The notes beneath the pieces are model-generated. The model had not been told where the DNA came from. It made no database searches and saw nothing but the letters and a program-made list of their open reading frames with translations. Shown piece after piece: positions 54,087-64,000 of a stretch of 64,000 bases of DNA. How positions within the stretch are numbered: position 1 is the stretch's first letter; each line of letters opens with the position of its first letter. This DNA comes from Brachionus manjavacas (Eukaryota > Rotifera > Eurotatoria > Ploima > Brachionidae). The stretch is taken from NCBI GenBank assembly GCA_019054805.1, contig JAHQIY010000001.1, positions 7,206,501-7,270,500 on the forward strand, in the 5' to 3' direction. The position numbers were made by a program, and so were the translations under genes.

Positions 54087-56869
54087 AGTTCCTCTAGTGA
54101 GTTATCAAATTTATTTGAAATTTTTAAAATTATAAAATTTTTAGTGATTATTTATTATTTTTATGCTTGTTACTCATATTTGAAAATGCTTATATTCGGA
54201 TATTTTTTTTTGCTTAGTAATTCAATAAACAAAAGCGGTATCGCATTCGAAAATGCTTTTCGACACACCTTTAAATTATCGTAATTTTAATTATCCCATC
54301 TCATTTTTATCTTTGTTTCAAAAATCGAAGGTTTTTTTGAACACTATATAAATAGCGATTATTTGAATTTTTTATATCTAAACTATTAAGAGATCTTTTG
54401 ATTGGGATAATGTTAAAACCTAAAATTCGTTAAAAAATCTACAAAAAAATTTTAAACAACTTTCTTTTTTAAAAACAAAAACCATCAAAATAAAAAAAAT
54501 AAATTAATATGAATAATTATTTTTTAAATAAATTTTTCAATTAGTCATTAGTTTTACTCGACAGTATTACATGGTTCCATAAAGGCTAGGATTTAAACAA
54601 CTAAGACTTTTTTTCTAATTTAAAAATGATTAAAAGACTTTTAAAATCATGAATTTTGGTAAAATGTATATTTATCACCGATATTATCAACCCTGAATAT
54701 GTTGTTCAATTATGGTTTTCATTCACGACATCAAAAAATATCAACAATATTTGGAACCTAAAAAATTTTCATCAACGAAAACTGAAAAATAGGCTTAAAA
54801 GCCCCATAGCTTGTAATTTAAGGGTTTGAAAATGATCTAAGAAAGTTGTATTTATTACTTAAATATCTAGCCAAATAATATATAGGCTACATGGATAAAT
54901 TAACCTGGAGGGGTATTTTATCAGTTTAATGTTTTTTGACTTTTTGGATGCTTTTTAGTCATCTTTATAAAAATTATGGAATTTCTACAGATAAATAGGA
55001 AGCTGTCGATCCAAATTTTCTTGAAATTTGATCAATTAAACAAATAGGAATTTTTGAAAAATGTAAAAGCTAAATTGATTTAATAAGTGAAAAATTTGTC
55101 TTGAAAAAATGAAGAGTAAAGTAATGTAACATGAGTTATTTGCAGAATGACAATAAAATTCTTTGTGAGGGTGCTATAATTTAGTATTGAAAAAAAGTTA
55201 TTTCAGAATAAGAAATTGATTTTTTTAAAGAGTACCTTGTAATTGTTATCATTCTGCAAATTATTCTTGCTTCATTGCTCTTTACTTCATTATTTTCTTT
55301 ATATTTTTCATCTTTTAAAATAGCATTTTTAACCAAGATCAAAAAAAAAATCGGTAGTTTTCTAAAGAATTTTATTATTTTTATAACAGAATTTTTTAAA
55401 TAAGGTAGTTCTATACTAGTTTTGTGCCATATTTCTTTTGGTATTTAAAATCAAGCTAACTTTTTAAAAAAATATTCCCTAAGGGTGCTTAACAAAGAAA
55501 ATTAAAAATTCTTTTAAGATCAAAACCTATTTTAACTTTTTATTTTTTTTGAATTATAAATTGAATTTTTCACATTGAATGATCATTTTAAAGTTTAAAT
55601 ATTAAAATGATATTTTTTATTAATTTTTCCAATAAGACTTAAAATAATTATAGGATATTTATAGCGGAAAAAATCAGAAAATTCAGAAAGCCATTAAATG
55701 AGTGGATATCTCAGACGTGAACATAATGGAATTTATAAAGTTATCTTGTTTTGTATCTTTTATTTAAAATAACAGTTTTCTATTAATTTGAATTCTTTCT
55801 TGATTTTTTTGTATTTTTTCGAAAGAATTTTTCATCTAATCTGATTTAATGATGTATGATTAATAATTTTTATTTGTGCTTAATTTTAAAATAATTTAGA
55901 GAATTAATCCTGGTAGTTTGAATAGGAGTCTTTAATTTTCATTTTTGAAAATTCTTCAACTAATTTTTAAGACTAGTTAATTTTACAAAAAAATACGTTT
56001 GAAAGAATTTTTTTTAGTTTTGATTTTTAAATAATAAAAGCATTTTAAATGATTCGAACTTTAATTATCAATTCAAAAAATATCAAAGCAGTTTATTTCG
56101 AACTCCCTTCGAATTGTTTAAATTTTTTCTCTTATAATTCGAGAATTAAATTAGAAACTAAAAAAAATAACATTTGAATAGAATCAGTAATCAAAAAATT
56201 TTTCCGATTAAACTTTTATCTATAAATTTGCTTAAGTTAGCTTTTCAAAGAGATGTTATCATAAATGACATGATTTTTTTTTTCTCAAAACAAGATGGAC
56301 CACACAAAAATTTTAAAAAAATTATACAAAACCATCTGGAAAAATTTTTGAAAGCCAGTATTTAAATATATTAGTATCAACTAGCAAATTGTTAAGCACC
56401 TTGACAAAAAAATTTATTTGCTGTTTAATCAAATTCTACCTAGATAAAATAAACATAATGGAATATCGATTTTTACAACATTTACTCTTATTACATCTAG
56501 GTTTAAGTAATAAAAAGTATTATTTGAGCAAAGCGTCTTGTAGACTCACGTTTTTTGGAACCAGACTAACTTTTTATTAAAAAAAAGCTTTATTTCTTTT
56601 TGATATATTTATTTCGACTCTTTCCTCTATTAGACTTTTTAAATATTTGCTTAATTCAATATCTAGTTTCATCATCTATTTTAAAAATTTCAAATCAAAC
56701 AATTCTTGAACTATTATTGAAATTTAAATTAATTTCACGTTTAGCATGCGTGTTAAACATTCACTGTATAGTATATTTTTCTTAACTAAATTTCAGTATA
56801 AAAGTTTCAAGTATAAATAGATGTCATTTTTTTCATCTAATAAACTAATATCTTAAGATAAATAGCAAA
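54087..56869. other. Intergenic, nothing recognised
   Basis: About 2.8 kb of A+T-rich DNA upstream of asparagine synthetase. The frames 56174-56365, 56389-56580 and 56600-56785 are Phe/Leu/Lys-rich with no motif and are taken as chance. No repeat matched elsewhere in the window by eye. Confidence 0.5.
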
Positions 56870-58567
56870 ATGTGTGGTATATGGGGCATATTTGGCTCGG
56901 ACGTGGACTGTCATGAGCAAGTTCAATGCTGTTTTCAAATAGCGCACCGCGGACCGGACTGTTTTCGGTTTGAAAATGTGAACCACTTTCAAAACTGTGC
57001 ATTCGGTTTCCATAGATTGGCCATTGTGGACGACCTTAATGGAATGCAGCCGATTCGCTTGGTCAGCATGCCGCATATTTGGATGATCTACAATGGAGAA
57101 ATTTACAACTACAAGCAACTACAAGCAAAATACAATTTTGACTACTTGACCAATTGTGATGGCGAGTCTTTGATCCATTTGTACAATAAGGGTGGTATTG
57201 ATTTCATGTGCAAAAATCTCTATGGTGTTTTTGCCTTCATTCTTTTGGATACCAAGGAGAACAAGTTGTATTGCGGTAGAGACTCGTATGGAGTTCGTCC
57301 TGCTTTTAAACTTCTGACCGAAAATGGGACTTTGGGAATTTGTTCCGAAGCTAAAGGACTGCTGAATCTAAAGCTGGCACAGGGTGCCAAATTTAAAATA
57401 GAATTTGTTGAACCGGGCACTTTTGAAGAATACTCGGTTCATTTAGCTTCCAACAATGACAGAAAAGTTAGATACGAACGAAAGTTTAAATTTCATGAGA
57501 TTACACAATTGCCTGCCTATGATGTCAGTGTGAAGTTGATGGACAATGTTTTGGAAAATATTAGAAATGCTCTGACCAACTCGGTAAAAATGAGGCTCAT
57601 GTCACAAAGAAGAATGGGCTGTCTGCTATCAGGCGGATTAGATTCAAGTCTAATCACAGGCTTAATGGTTCACGAGGCCCGCAAAGCTGGTATAAACTAC
57701 CCGATTCAAACTTTCTCAATTGGAATGAGTCACGAGAGTCCAGACATTTTGGCTGCTAGAAGAGTTGCCAAACAATTGAACACTGAACATCATGAAATTA
57801 TATTCACAGCTCAAGACGCTATTAATTCAATTAGAGATGTTATCAAAGCCTTGGAGTCGTTTGATGTGACTACGATTAGAGCTTCGATTGGAATGTATTT
57901 GATAAGCAAATATATAAAGGAAAATACTGACACTGTGGTCATATTTTCCGGAGAAGGAAGTGATGAAGTTTGCCAAGGCTACATTTACTTTTATAAGGCA
58001 CCAGATGAGAATGCAGCTCATGAAGAGAGCCTTCGTATTTGTAATGACTTGTACTTGTTTGATGTTTGCCGAGCTGATCGTACAACTGCTGCACACGGTT
58101 TAGAACTTAGAGTGCCATTTTTGGACCACTTTTTTTCGTCATATTACTTATCAATTCCGAGAAAAGATAAAATTCCGACTAAGGACAGATGTGAGAAGTA
58201 TTTGCTGCGAAAGGCATTTGATGACCTAGACATCATTCCCAATGATATATTATGGAGGCCTAAAGAAGCCTTTTCAGATGGTGTGGCGTCCAAAAAAAAG
58301 TCTTTGTTCGAACATTTGCAAGAACACATAAATCCGTTGGTAAAAGATGAAGATTTGATCAGCGCACGACTCAAATACCCGCTAAATACACCATTGACCA
58401 AAGAAGCTTATTTCTATAGAAAAATATTTGCCGAGTTATTTCCTGATTGCGATCATTTCACTCCGTACATGTGGTTGCCCAGATGGTGTGGAAATGTGAT
58501 CGATCCATCTGCAAGAACTCTTAACCATTACGACAGTCGACATGATATAAACCAAGTTGAAGCCTAA
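56870..58567 (+). CDS. ASNS: Asparagine synthetase [glutamine-hydrolysing]
   Basis: Makes asparagine from aspartate, glutamine and ATP in the cytosol. Single exon, 565 aa (human 561). The start MCGIWGIFG is fixed because Cys2 must become the N-terminal nucleophile of the glutaminase domain after Met removal. The glutaminase half (to about residue 205) has AHRGPDCFRF, GFHRLAIVD, IYNGEIYNY and DGESLIHLY. The synthetase half has the ATP pyrophosphatase loop SGGLDSS at 254-260. TFSIGMSHESPDILAARRVA, FSGEGSDEVCQGY and DRTTAAHGLELRVPFLDH follow, and the C-terminus contains AYFYRKIFAELFP. All expected catalytic motifs are present and there is no frameshift. The lack of introns in a gene usually rich in them is notable but not by itself proof of a retrocopy; codon use is well balanced and unlike decayed DNA. 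Confidence 0.98.
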   Translation: MCGIWGIFGSDVDCHEQVQCCFQIAHRGPDCFRFENVNHFQNCAFGFHRLAIVDDLNGMQPIRLVSMPHIWMIYNGEIYNYKQLQAKYNFDYLTNCDGESLIHLYNKGGIDFMCKNLYGVFAFILLDTKENKLYCGRDSYGVRPAFKLLTENGTLGICSEAKGLLNLKLAQGAKFKIEFVEPGTFEEYSVHLASNNDRKVRYERKFKFHEITQLPAYDVSVKLMDNVLENIRNALTNSVKMRLMSQRRMGCLLSGGLDSSLITGLMVHEARKAGINYPIQTFSIGMSHESPDILAARRVAKQLNTEHHEIIFTAQDAINSIRDVIKALESFDVTTIRASIGMYLISKYIKENTDTVVIFSGEGSDEVCQGYIYFYKAPDENAAHEESLRICNDLYLFDVCRADRTTAAHGLELRVPFLDHFFSSYYLSIPRKDKIPTKDRCEKYLLRKAFDDLDIIPNDILWRPKEAFSDGVASKKKSLFEHLQEHINPLVKDEDLISARLKYPLNTPLTKEAYFYRKIFAELFPDCDHFTPYMWLPRWCGNVIDPSARTLNHYDSRHDINQVEA

Positions 58568-58832
58568 ATGTATAATAATAACTAAGAATATGCTAGTTAT
58601 TTTGATTTAGTTTAAAAAATAATTTTATTTTAGAAAATAGATATTTTAAGTAATAAAATAACTTAATTAATGAATTTAAAAAATTCTTTTTGAAACCATT
58701 ATTTTTTCGAATATCATCTTGGTCCTTCTTTCAGACTTGAATATTAATAAAAAAAATTGATTTTAGATAGATTTTTTGATTTGATTATACGAAAACATGA
58801 TTCGTTTTTCTCAAACTTAAGGCATTTTAGTC

Positions 58833-60038
58833 GGCACTAAATTTCTACTTACCAAATAATTATCAAATTCTTCACCAAAATAAATCACCAAAAAAATATT
58901 AAAAAATGAACCAAATAAATATATTTTTCACCAAAACAATTTTATTTCACCAAAAAAAATATTATTTTTTCACCAAATTTATGAATTGTTTTAAACCAAA
59001 AAAATATTTATTTCAACCAAAATAATAGTTTTTATCACCAATAATAATACAAATCAAACCAAAAATAATTACTGAATTATCAAGGCTTGTTTTGCCTTTG
59101 CAGGACTTCCAGGTTTTCTTTTTTCGCCGATAGGAATATTTTTCGCTGATAATGGTATTTCACATTCAGGAATATTAAGAATTTTTGATATACCAATTAA
59201 GCGCTTGCAAATGTTATTCTTGATGTACCATCTACATGAACATTTTCCGTTCTTGCTTAAGTCATTGAGGATTTGAATTGGTTTACTTATTCCATATTCG
59301 AATAATTCAATGATCGCTTCTTGGGTGCTTTTGGGTAATTTAGATGTTATTCATCGCCATGTTAGTGTTGATTTTCATTTATGCATAGGACCACCTTGTT
59401 GTCATCAATCTTTATTAAAATGTAGGCTTGCATCTGACACTTGGCTACATTTAAAATACTGTGGCTACATTTAAAATAATGTTTTGCTCCATCGCTGGTA
59501 TAATGCTTGCGTTGTTTTCTCCAATTGCCGATTTTATTGAGATCTTCCAAAGCTTCATCAAATAATTGATAATTGTTGTGCACGTTGTATACTTGAACTT
59601 TGCTTCTTTTCCTTTTTCTGTGCAATGTTTCAGATTCAATATCAGAATCTACATCATCACTAGTATCTTGATAAACAAGTACGTTTTCACTTGATGACGA
59701 TACTGTGTTATCTTGAATTACTGCTGTTGTCATCGTATCGATCGAGTTTCAATTGATTTTTTAAGGATTTGCGGTAAAATAACATAAAAATACTATTTAT
59801 AATATTTTTGGTGAATAAAAAATTGAAATGGTGAAGTATAAATTAATTTGGTTTAGAAATCTATTTTGAATTGATGGTTTGATTTGCACGGGTAATTGTG
59901 GTTTTTTGGTGTCAATTAAGAATAAATTTGCGACAAAATACACCAATTAGGTGTTAAATTTTGGTAATCGAGTTTCGCCTTAGATTATATTTTTTTGGTG
60001 AATGAAAAAAATATTACTGGTGAACGATAATTGTATGC
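58833..60038. mobile_element. Internally deleted MULE (Mutator-like) DNA transposon
   Basis: Flanked by a perfect 10-bp direct repeat CATTTTAGTC (58823-58832 and 60039-60048); Mutator elements make 9-10 bp duplications. The ends are imperfect inverted repeats, GGCACTAAATTTCTACTTACC and, complemented, GCATACAATTATCGTTCACC. They lead into long sub-terminal regions full of CACCAAA (left) and TTTGGTG (right). The interior encodes minus-strand remnants of a MULE protein, listed separately. Confidence 0.82.
59069..59733 (-). pseudogene. MULE protein remnant: FLYWCH-like N-terminus and SWIM-like C-terminus, catalytic core missing
   Basis: ATG at 59733 opens a 123-codon frame with an acidic N-terminus, a basic patch (HRKRKRSKVQV), and then a FLYWCH/WRKY-like zinc-binding module (NWRKQRKHYTSDGAKHYFKC through INENQH). 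After a stop and frame change near 59360 the sequence continues STQEAIIELFEYGISKPIQI, the usual next segment of MULE proteins. It then jumps directly to CSCRWYIKNNICKRLIGI, a SWIM-type C-x-C ... C-[KH] finger, and ends in EKRKPGSPAKAKQALIIQ with a stop at 59071-59069. The DDE transposase domain that should lie between is deleted, so it cannot move itself. Confidence 0.72.
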
Positions 60039-60459
60039 CATTTTAGTCACACGAATTTTTTCTTTTTTTTTACTTTTTTTTCTGATAAAAAACATGACTC
60101 ATTTAACTGTTGCTTTTATTTTCCTTTTTGATTCACTGTCGTTCCTCAAATAACAAGCTTAAATAATATTTTGAAATCATTTTATCTTTTCTTCAATTTC
60201 ATTTTGTCTATTATTTTCCTAAGATGTTCCAAAACATAAAAATCAAATTAGGATTTAATTTTATTTATAACAAATTTTTATTAAAATTTTTCACAGTCTA
60301 TTTTAACCTTTAATTTCTTTTTTACCAAGTCTTAATTTAGGTAAAACTTAAAAATCCAAAAATTTTGAGGATTTAGTAAAATAAAAGTAATTATAAGTAT
60401 TTAAATAAAGTACATCAGTAAGAAAAAAAACAGTAAAAAATTAAAATAATTATAGCCGG

Positions 60460-61823
60460 TTATATAAACAGTTCGTGAATATCTTGAGATTTTAGAGACC
60501 TACGACAGCTCGGACACTCAAATCTTGATTTGTTCATTTTTCTAAGCAACTGTGAGGTACAATTTTTGCATATTATGTGACCACATATTGAAACATTTAA
60601 TCTAACACCTTCTTTTTTCAACTGCAGTATTTGTTCAAGGCATATTGGACAACATGCAAGATCACTGGAATCATCTACATTATTATTTTTATCTAAATAA
60701 AAAAATATTCTTTAATAGTCATATAATAACTTATTTTTTAAAAAAAGGAAAAAAAAAATCAATTTAAATTGATACATCAAATGCAGCAATCATTGTTGCA
60801 TTTATTGCCTGCGAAACAAAATTTACAGTGAGAAAATTAAAATTCTAGATATTTAATTACAAAAACTACTTGACTAATGTCATTAAGAATTTTATAAATT
60901 TTTTTATTTTTTTTTTAATTTAAAACAAGCGTAATTTTTATAACTAAACATTTATAATTAATTTTTCACATTTTTGTAGAGATTTTTTATCTAAATTAAT
61001 AAGTTTTTGCACTTTTTTGCATTTTAAGAACAAATTCAAATAAAGCGACATAATTTTTTATTTCGCTTTAACATAATTCTAAATAGTTTTGAAAGATTAC
61101 TTTTCCTTTGAAAACTTATCGATCATTAATCAAAAACCTTTATTTAAATAAAACTTCGATATTTTTTTTCCAAAAAAGCAAAGGAAATCACAAGAATTTT
61201 TACATATTCTTTATAATTCTGAAAAGAGAATAAGATATTCTTCAATCTCAATGAATTTTTCAATCTCAAAAATTTAATTTCCTTTTTTATACTAAAATAT
61301 TGTAAGAATATAATAAAAATAATAATAATAATAAATTATTCAGTAAACAGATCAAAATTTCTTAGTTAAAAAAAATTTCTAACTTACCACTTTTTTGTTT
61401 AAATTTTAAACCATTTTTATAGTCTTCAAATCTGAGTTCTTCGGGTGAAAACTTCTCGTACTCCAACATGGTAGAAATATGAGTTAAAACAGTGTCTCTT
61501 GGATAAGGCTGTTGAGTGTATTTATTAGTCTTAAAATCGACTCCACAAACTGGTTTGTATTTATAGAATCTTGTACCCTCTGATTTAGAAAAGTCTTTAA
61601 TGACATTAGTTGATTGGGGGTACTTTCGATTTAAGAGATAATCTTCGTGTCTTATTTCTTCGAGTGATTTGTTTCTGTAGGCATCTTGAGTAGTGATACA
61701 ATTGAAGCTAACAGGATACAGAACTTCGACTCCATTTTTAATTATACTGTCATAAGATGTTATTGAGTTTCGGTTGGTGTCTATCTGGCCAGTGTAATCC
61801 GAACTGAGCGTAGATCGCTGCAT
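60460..61823 (-). CDS. Two GLEBS-like (Nup98-type) motifs joined to an RNF4-like RING finger
   Basis: Two exons, 61823-61388 and 60692-60460. The donor G|GTAAGT is in phase 1 and the acceptor TTTATTTAG continues the codon exactly (G+AT = Asp), giving 222 aa. An in-frame stop upstream supports the ATG at 61823. Residues 23-73 resemble the GLEBS motif of Nup98, which binds the mRNA-export factor RAE1/Gle2 (CITTQDAYRNKSLEEIRHED, then YLLNRKYPQ; human has CITAMKEYESKSLEELRLED). Residues 103-140 repeat the pattern (THISTMLEYEKFSPEELRFE). Residues 160-208 form a C3HC4 RING: C160, C163, C182, H184, C187, C190, C205, C208. The tail DIHELFI parallels the RNF4 end. Prediction: an E3 ubiquitin ligase recruited to RAE1/BUB3-type beta-propellers. 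There are no FG repeats. The joining of exons is inferred and needs a transcript. Confidence 0.72.
60693..61387. other. Intron of the GLEBS-RING gene
   Basis: A 695-base A+T-rich intron, longer than most here. No recognised exon; a small extra exon with a length divisible by three cannot be excluded. Confidence 0.5.
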
Positions 61824-64000
61824 TCTTAAGGCTTGGGAGTGTGTTTACAGCAACGACTATATTAAGATTAGTATCTAAAATTTATGATTTGGAAAATTAT
61901 TGGTAGTAATAAATTAAACAAAGGTGTCAATATTTATTTACTAGTGAAATAAACAAAATCATAGAAAAAGAAAATTTCCTCAAGCTAAATTGAAATCACA
62001 ATCGATGAATTTAATTTGAATCAAATTTGATTGTATTTTGAAAGAATTTTTCTAAATTAAATTAAAACTTGTAATAAAACACAGGTAATTTTTATTTCAA
62101 AATAATTTAAAATTTGAATTAAAATGAAACGTATACAAGTTTAAAAAGCTAACTAAGATTTTTCTGTACCATGAACAAAAAAAAATTGCTAGTTTTTTTA
62201 TGTTTTTTAAGTTTATTTGTAATTTTCTACCAAGTTTACTTTAGATTCCGACATTAGATTACAAAAAAAAAATGTTTTTTTAAATTTTTAGGTTTCCTCT
62301 CATCAGCGTTAGCGATTATTTAATTTTTTAAAGGTGTTTTTTAAACGACTACCTGAATTTCTTTTGTTGTTTTTTAAACTATTGGTAAACAATAATTTGA
62401 ATTTTTTAAAAACATCAAATTATTTTAGTATTGAAATTGATAATTTGACCAAAATTTATTTTAATTTAGGAAAAAAAAAATTTAAATTAAACTTAACTAT
62501 TGTATCTATATCAAATTAATGAAACTTTAATATTCAAAAGTAACGAATCTAAAAAACAACGAAAATTTAATTTTATAAAATAGCTTACAATGTAAAAAAA
62601 ATAAGGATTTTTGATAAGCCTGAATTTATTAAATGAACCTTGATTAACAAGGAAAACATTTGTTGAAGTAAGGAGAGGAAACGATGTGACAAAACTTTTT
62701 AAATTTCTCAGCTTAAAATATGAATTTTTTTAAAAATACGATTATTAATACTTAATAGTTGCATTCACTAAATATTTAATTTTTCCAAATTAAATTTTTA
62801 TTTTGATATGTTTCAAAGAATCAACCATTGCTAGTTATCTAAAAAAAATAAAATCTAGAAAAGTAATCTAACGATTGTTTGAAATTTCACATAGAAAATA
62901 GATTATTTTTTTTCGAAAAATTGAAGATTTTTTAAAAATGATAATTTTTTTAAAATCAATTAGATTTTTTTATTCTTTTTTTTTGAATGGTCAACAATTG
63001 GATTCTTAAAATTTTTTAAAAATTAATTCATAAGATTTTTTCATTTTTGAAGACTAAATCTTACGTTAATTTTTCTTTCAAAGATTTAGCTGCGCAATAG
63101 TCTAAAATAATCTTAAAATAAATTATAAGACAAATTTTTTTCCTAAAAATTAGAATACTTTAATTGAAATTCATTATTGCGATCCGTAAAGATGAAATTA
63201 CTAATGCTTGAGACAAAAACAAAGCTATAAAATTCTAAGAAATTTTTTAAATTGTTAAAAAGGCTGATGATATTTAATCTTTATAAAAAAATAAATTGCT
63301 GAGCAATAAGACATCTTATTATCGATACATATATTTGTTGTTTTTTTTTTTAAATTACAAAAAAAAATCTGCCAAATAATAAATATCTATCTTTAAATAG
63401 ACAGTTTATACTTGATATTTAATTTATTCGATTTAAAAGTCCAATTTTATCACTTTTGTTCCACTAAAGTTCAACTCTTGGCCAATCCTGTATCCAAAAT
63501 TATTTTTAGATTTTTCAATAAAAACTCTACTAGTTCAAATTTTTCACAGATAAATCTTATCATTTTTCGTCGTCTAAAGATGATTATCATCTTAAATTAA
63601 TCACAAAATTTTCTAAAACAATAAAAAGGATATTATTAAACACTTAAATAAAAATAAAAAAAAATCTCATGTTTTAGCCAATTCATACCAAATTTACATT
63701 TTTTTCACCTTGGTTTATTAGACTACCTGCAAAAATTTTAGCACACCCTGTTATAAAATGAAGCTATTATAACATAACATTAAGCTTGAAAGACAAATTT
63801 TTAAATATTAAACCGGTCTCATTAAAAAAAAGAAAAAAAACGAAAAGAATTTAGATATAAAAATGTTCTTAAAGGCGTTTTTAAAAATACAGTCAAAATT
63901 TGGAGTACAAATATACAAATCTCAATTTTTTAAGTAGACAATTGTCTAAAAATATTTTTTAAGATGATCAGCTCATAAATTTCACAAAGTTTTTACCAAT
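61824..64000. other. Intergenic to the right edge, nothing recognised
   Basis: About 2.2 kb, A+T-rich. The frames 62334-62519 and 63412-63600 lack motifs and are taken as chance. Confidence 0.5.

Noticed and set aside
56174-56785. Three short frames upstream of asparagine synthetase
   Set aside because: Phe/Leu/Lys-rich, no start context or similarity, and no need for them because ASNS is complete.
56870-58567. Asparagine synthetase as a processed retrocopy
   Set aside because: The frame is fully intact with all active-site residues and no poly-A tract or target duplication was seen; intron absence alone is not enough.

Overview
The window is very A+T-rich nuclear DNA from an invertebrate animal. 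Its genes have GT-AG introns and encode animal proteins: an L-type calcium channel, GGNBP2, AIMP2, and a protein with Nup98-type GLEBS motifs. Elongator ELP3, cytosolic arginyl-tRNA synthetase, NTF2 and asparagine synthetase are also present. Two full-length cellular RNA-dependent RNA polymerases, together with this composition and many small DNA transposons, suggest a lophotrochozoan-type animal. A monogonont rotifer such as Brachionus is my best guess, but that is inference; no species marker was read.

Layout. 1-1628 (-): first four coding exons of a Cav1 channel, running off the left edge. 1.6-6.3 kb: gene-poor. 6.3-8.4 kb (-): arginyl-tRNA synthetase. 9.5-10.8 kb: a tRNA-like fragment, a small inverted-repeat element and a dead Tc1/mariner-type transposase. 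12.0-12.8 kb (+): an acidic orphan. 13.1-14.2 kb: a hAT element with an 8-bp target duplication, built of palindromic tandem repeats. 15.3-17.2 kb (-): GGNBP2 in four exons. 18.7-19.7 kb (-): a LINE relic. 21.0-34.6 kb (+): an RdRP cluster made of RdRP-A (1127 aa), a 228-aa protein with only the RdRP N-terminal domain, a 176-aa Cys/His-containing orphan, and RdRP-B (1070 aa). 35-44 kb: MITEs, a fold-back element, a class A GPCR (38.5-39.5 kb, +) and the second copy of a pogo-like element (the first is at 26.2 kb). 44.8-46.1 kb (-): AIMP2, with a 100-codon opposite-strand ORF in its first intron. 46.4-46.9 kb (+): NTF2. 47.5-49.3 kb (-): a LINE relic interrupted by a small hAT-like element. 50.4-52.2 kb (-): ELP3. 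52.8-54.1 kb: a transposon with about 240-bp inverted repeats. 56.9-58.6 kb (+): asparagine synthetase. 58.8-60.0 kb: a MULE that has lost its catalytic core. 60.5-61.8 kb (-): a two-exon gene joining two GLEBS-like motifs to an RNF4-like RING finger. 61.8-64.0 kb: nothing recognised.

How it fits together. Most genes are unlinked housekeeping or signalling genes. The exception is the same-strand, uninterrupted-ORF RdRP cluster, whose three family members share an N-terminal domain I cannot name. It is the best candidate here for an undescribed small-RNA system. The GLEBS-GLEBS-RING protein is the best candidate for a new domain architecture. ArgRS and AIMP2 both belong to the animal multi-tRNA-synthetase complex, but they lie 36 kb apart and are not an operon. 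Splice sites were read by eye. They are supported by phase agreement and by homology recognised from memory, not by transcripts or searches.
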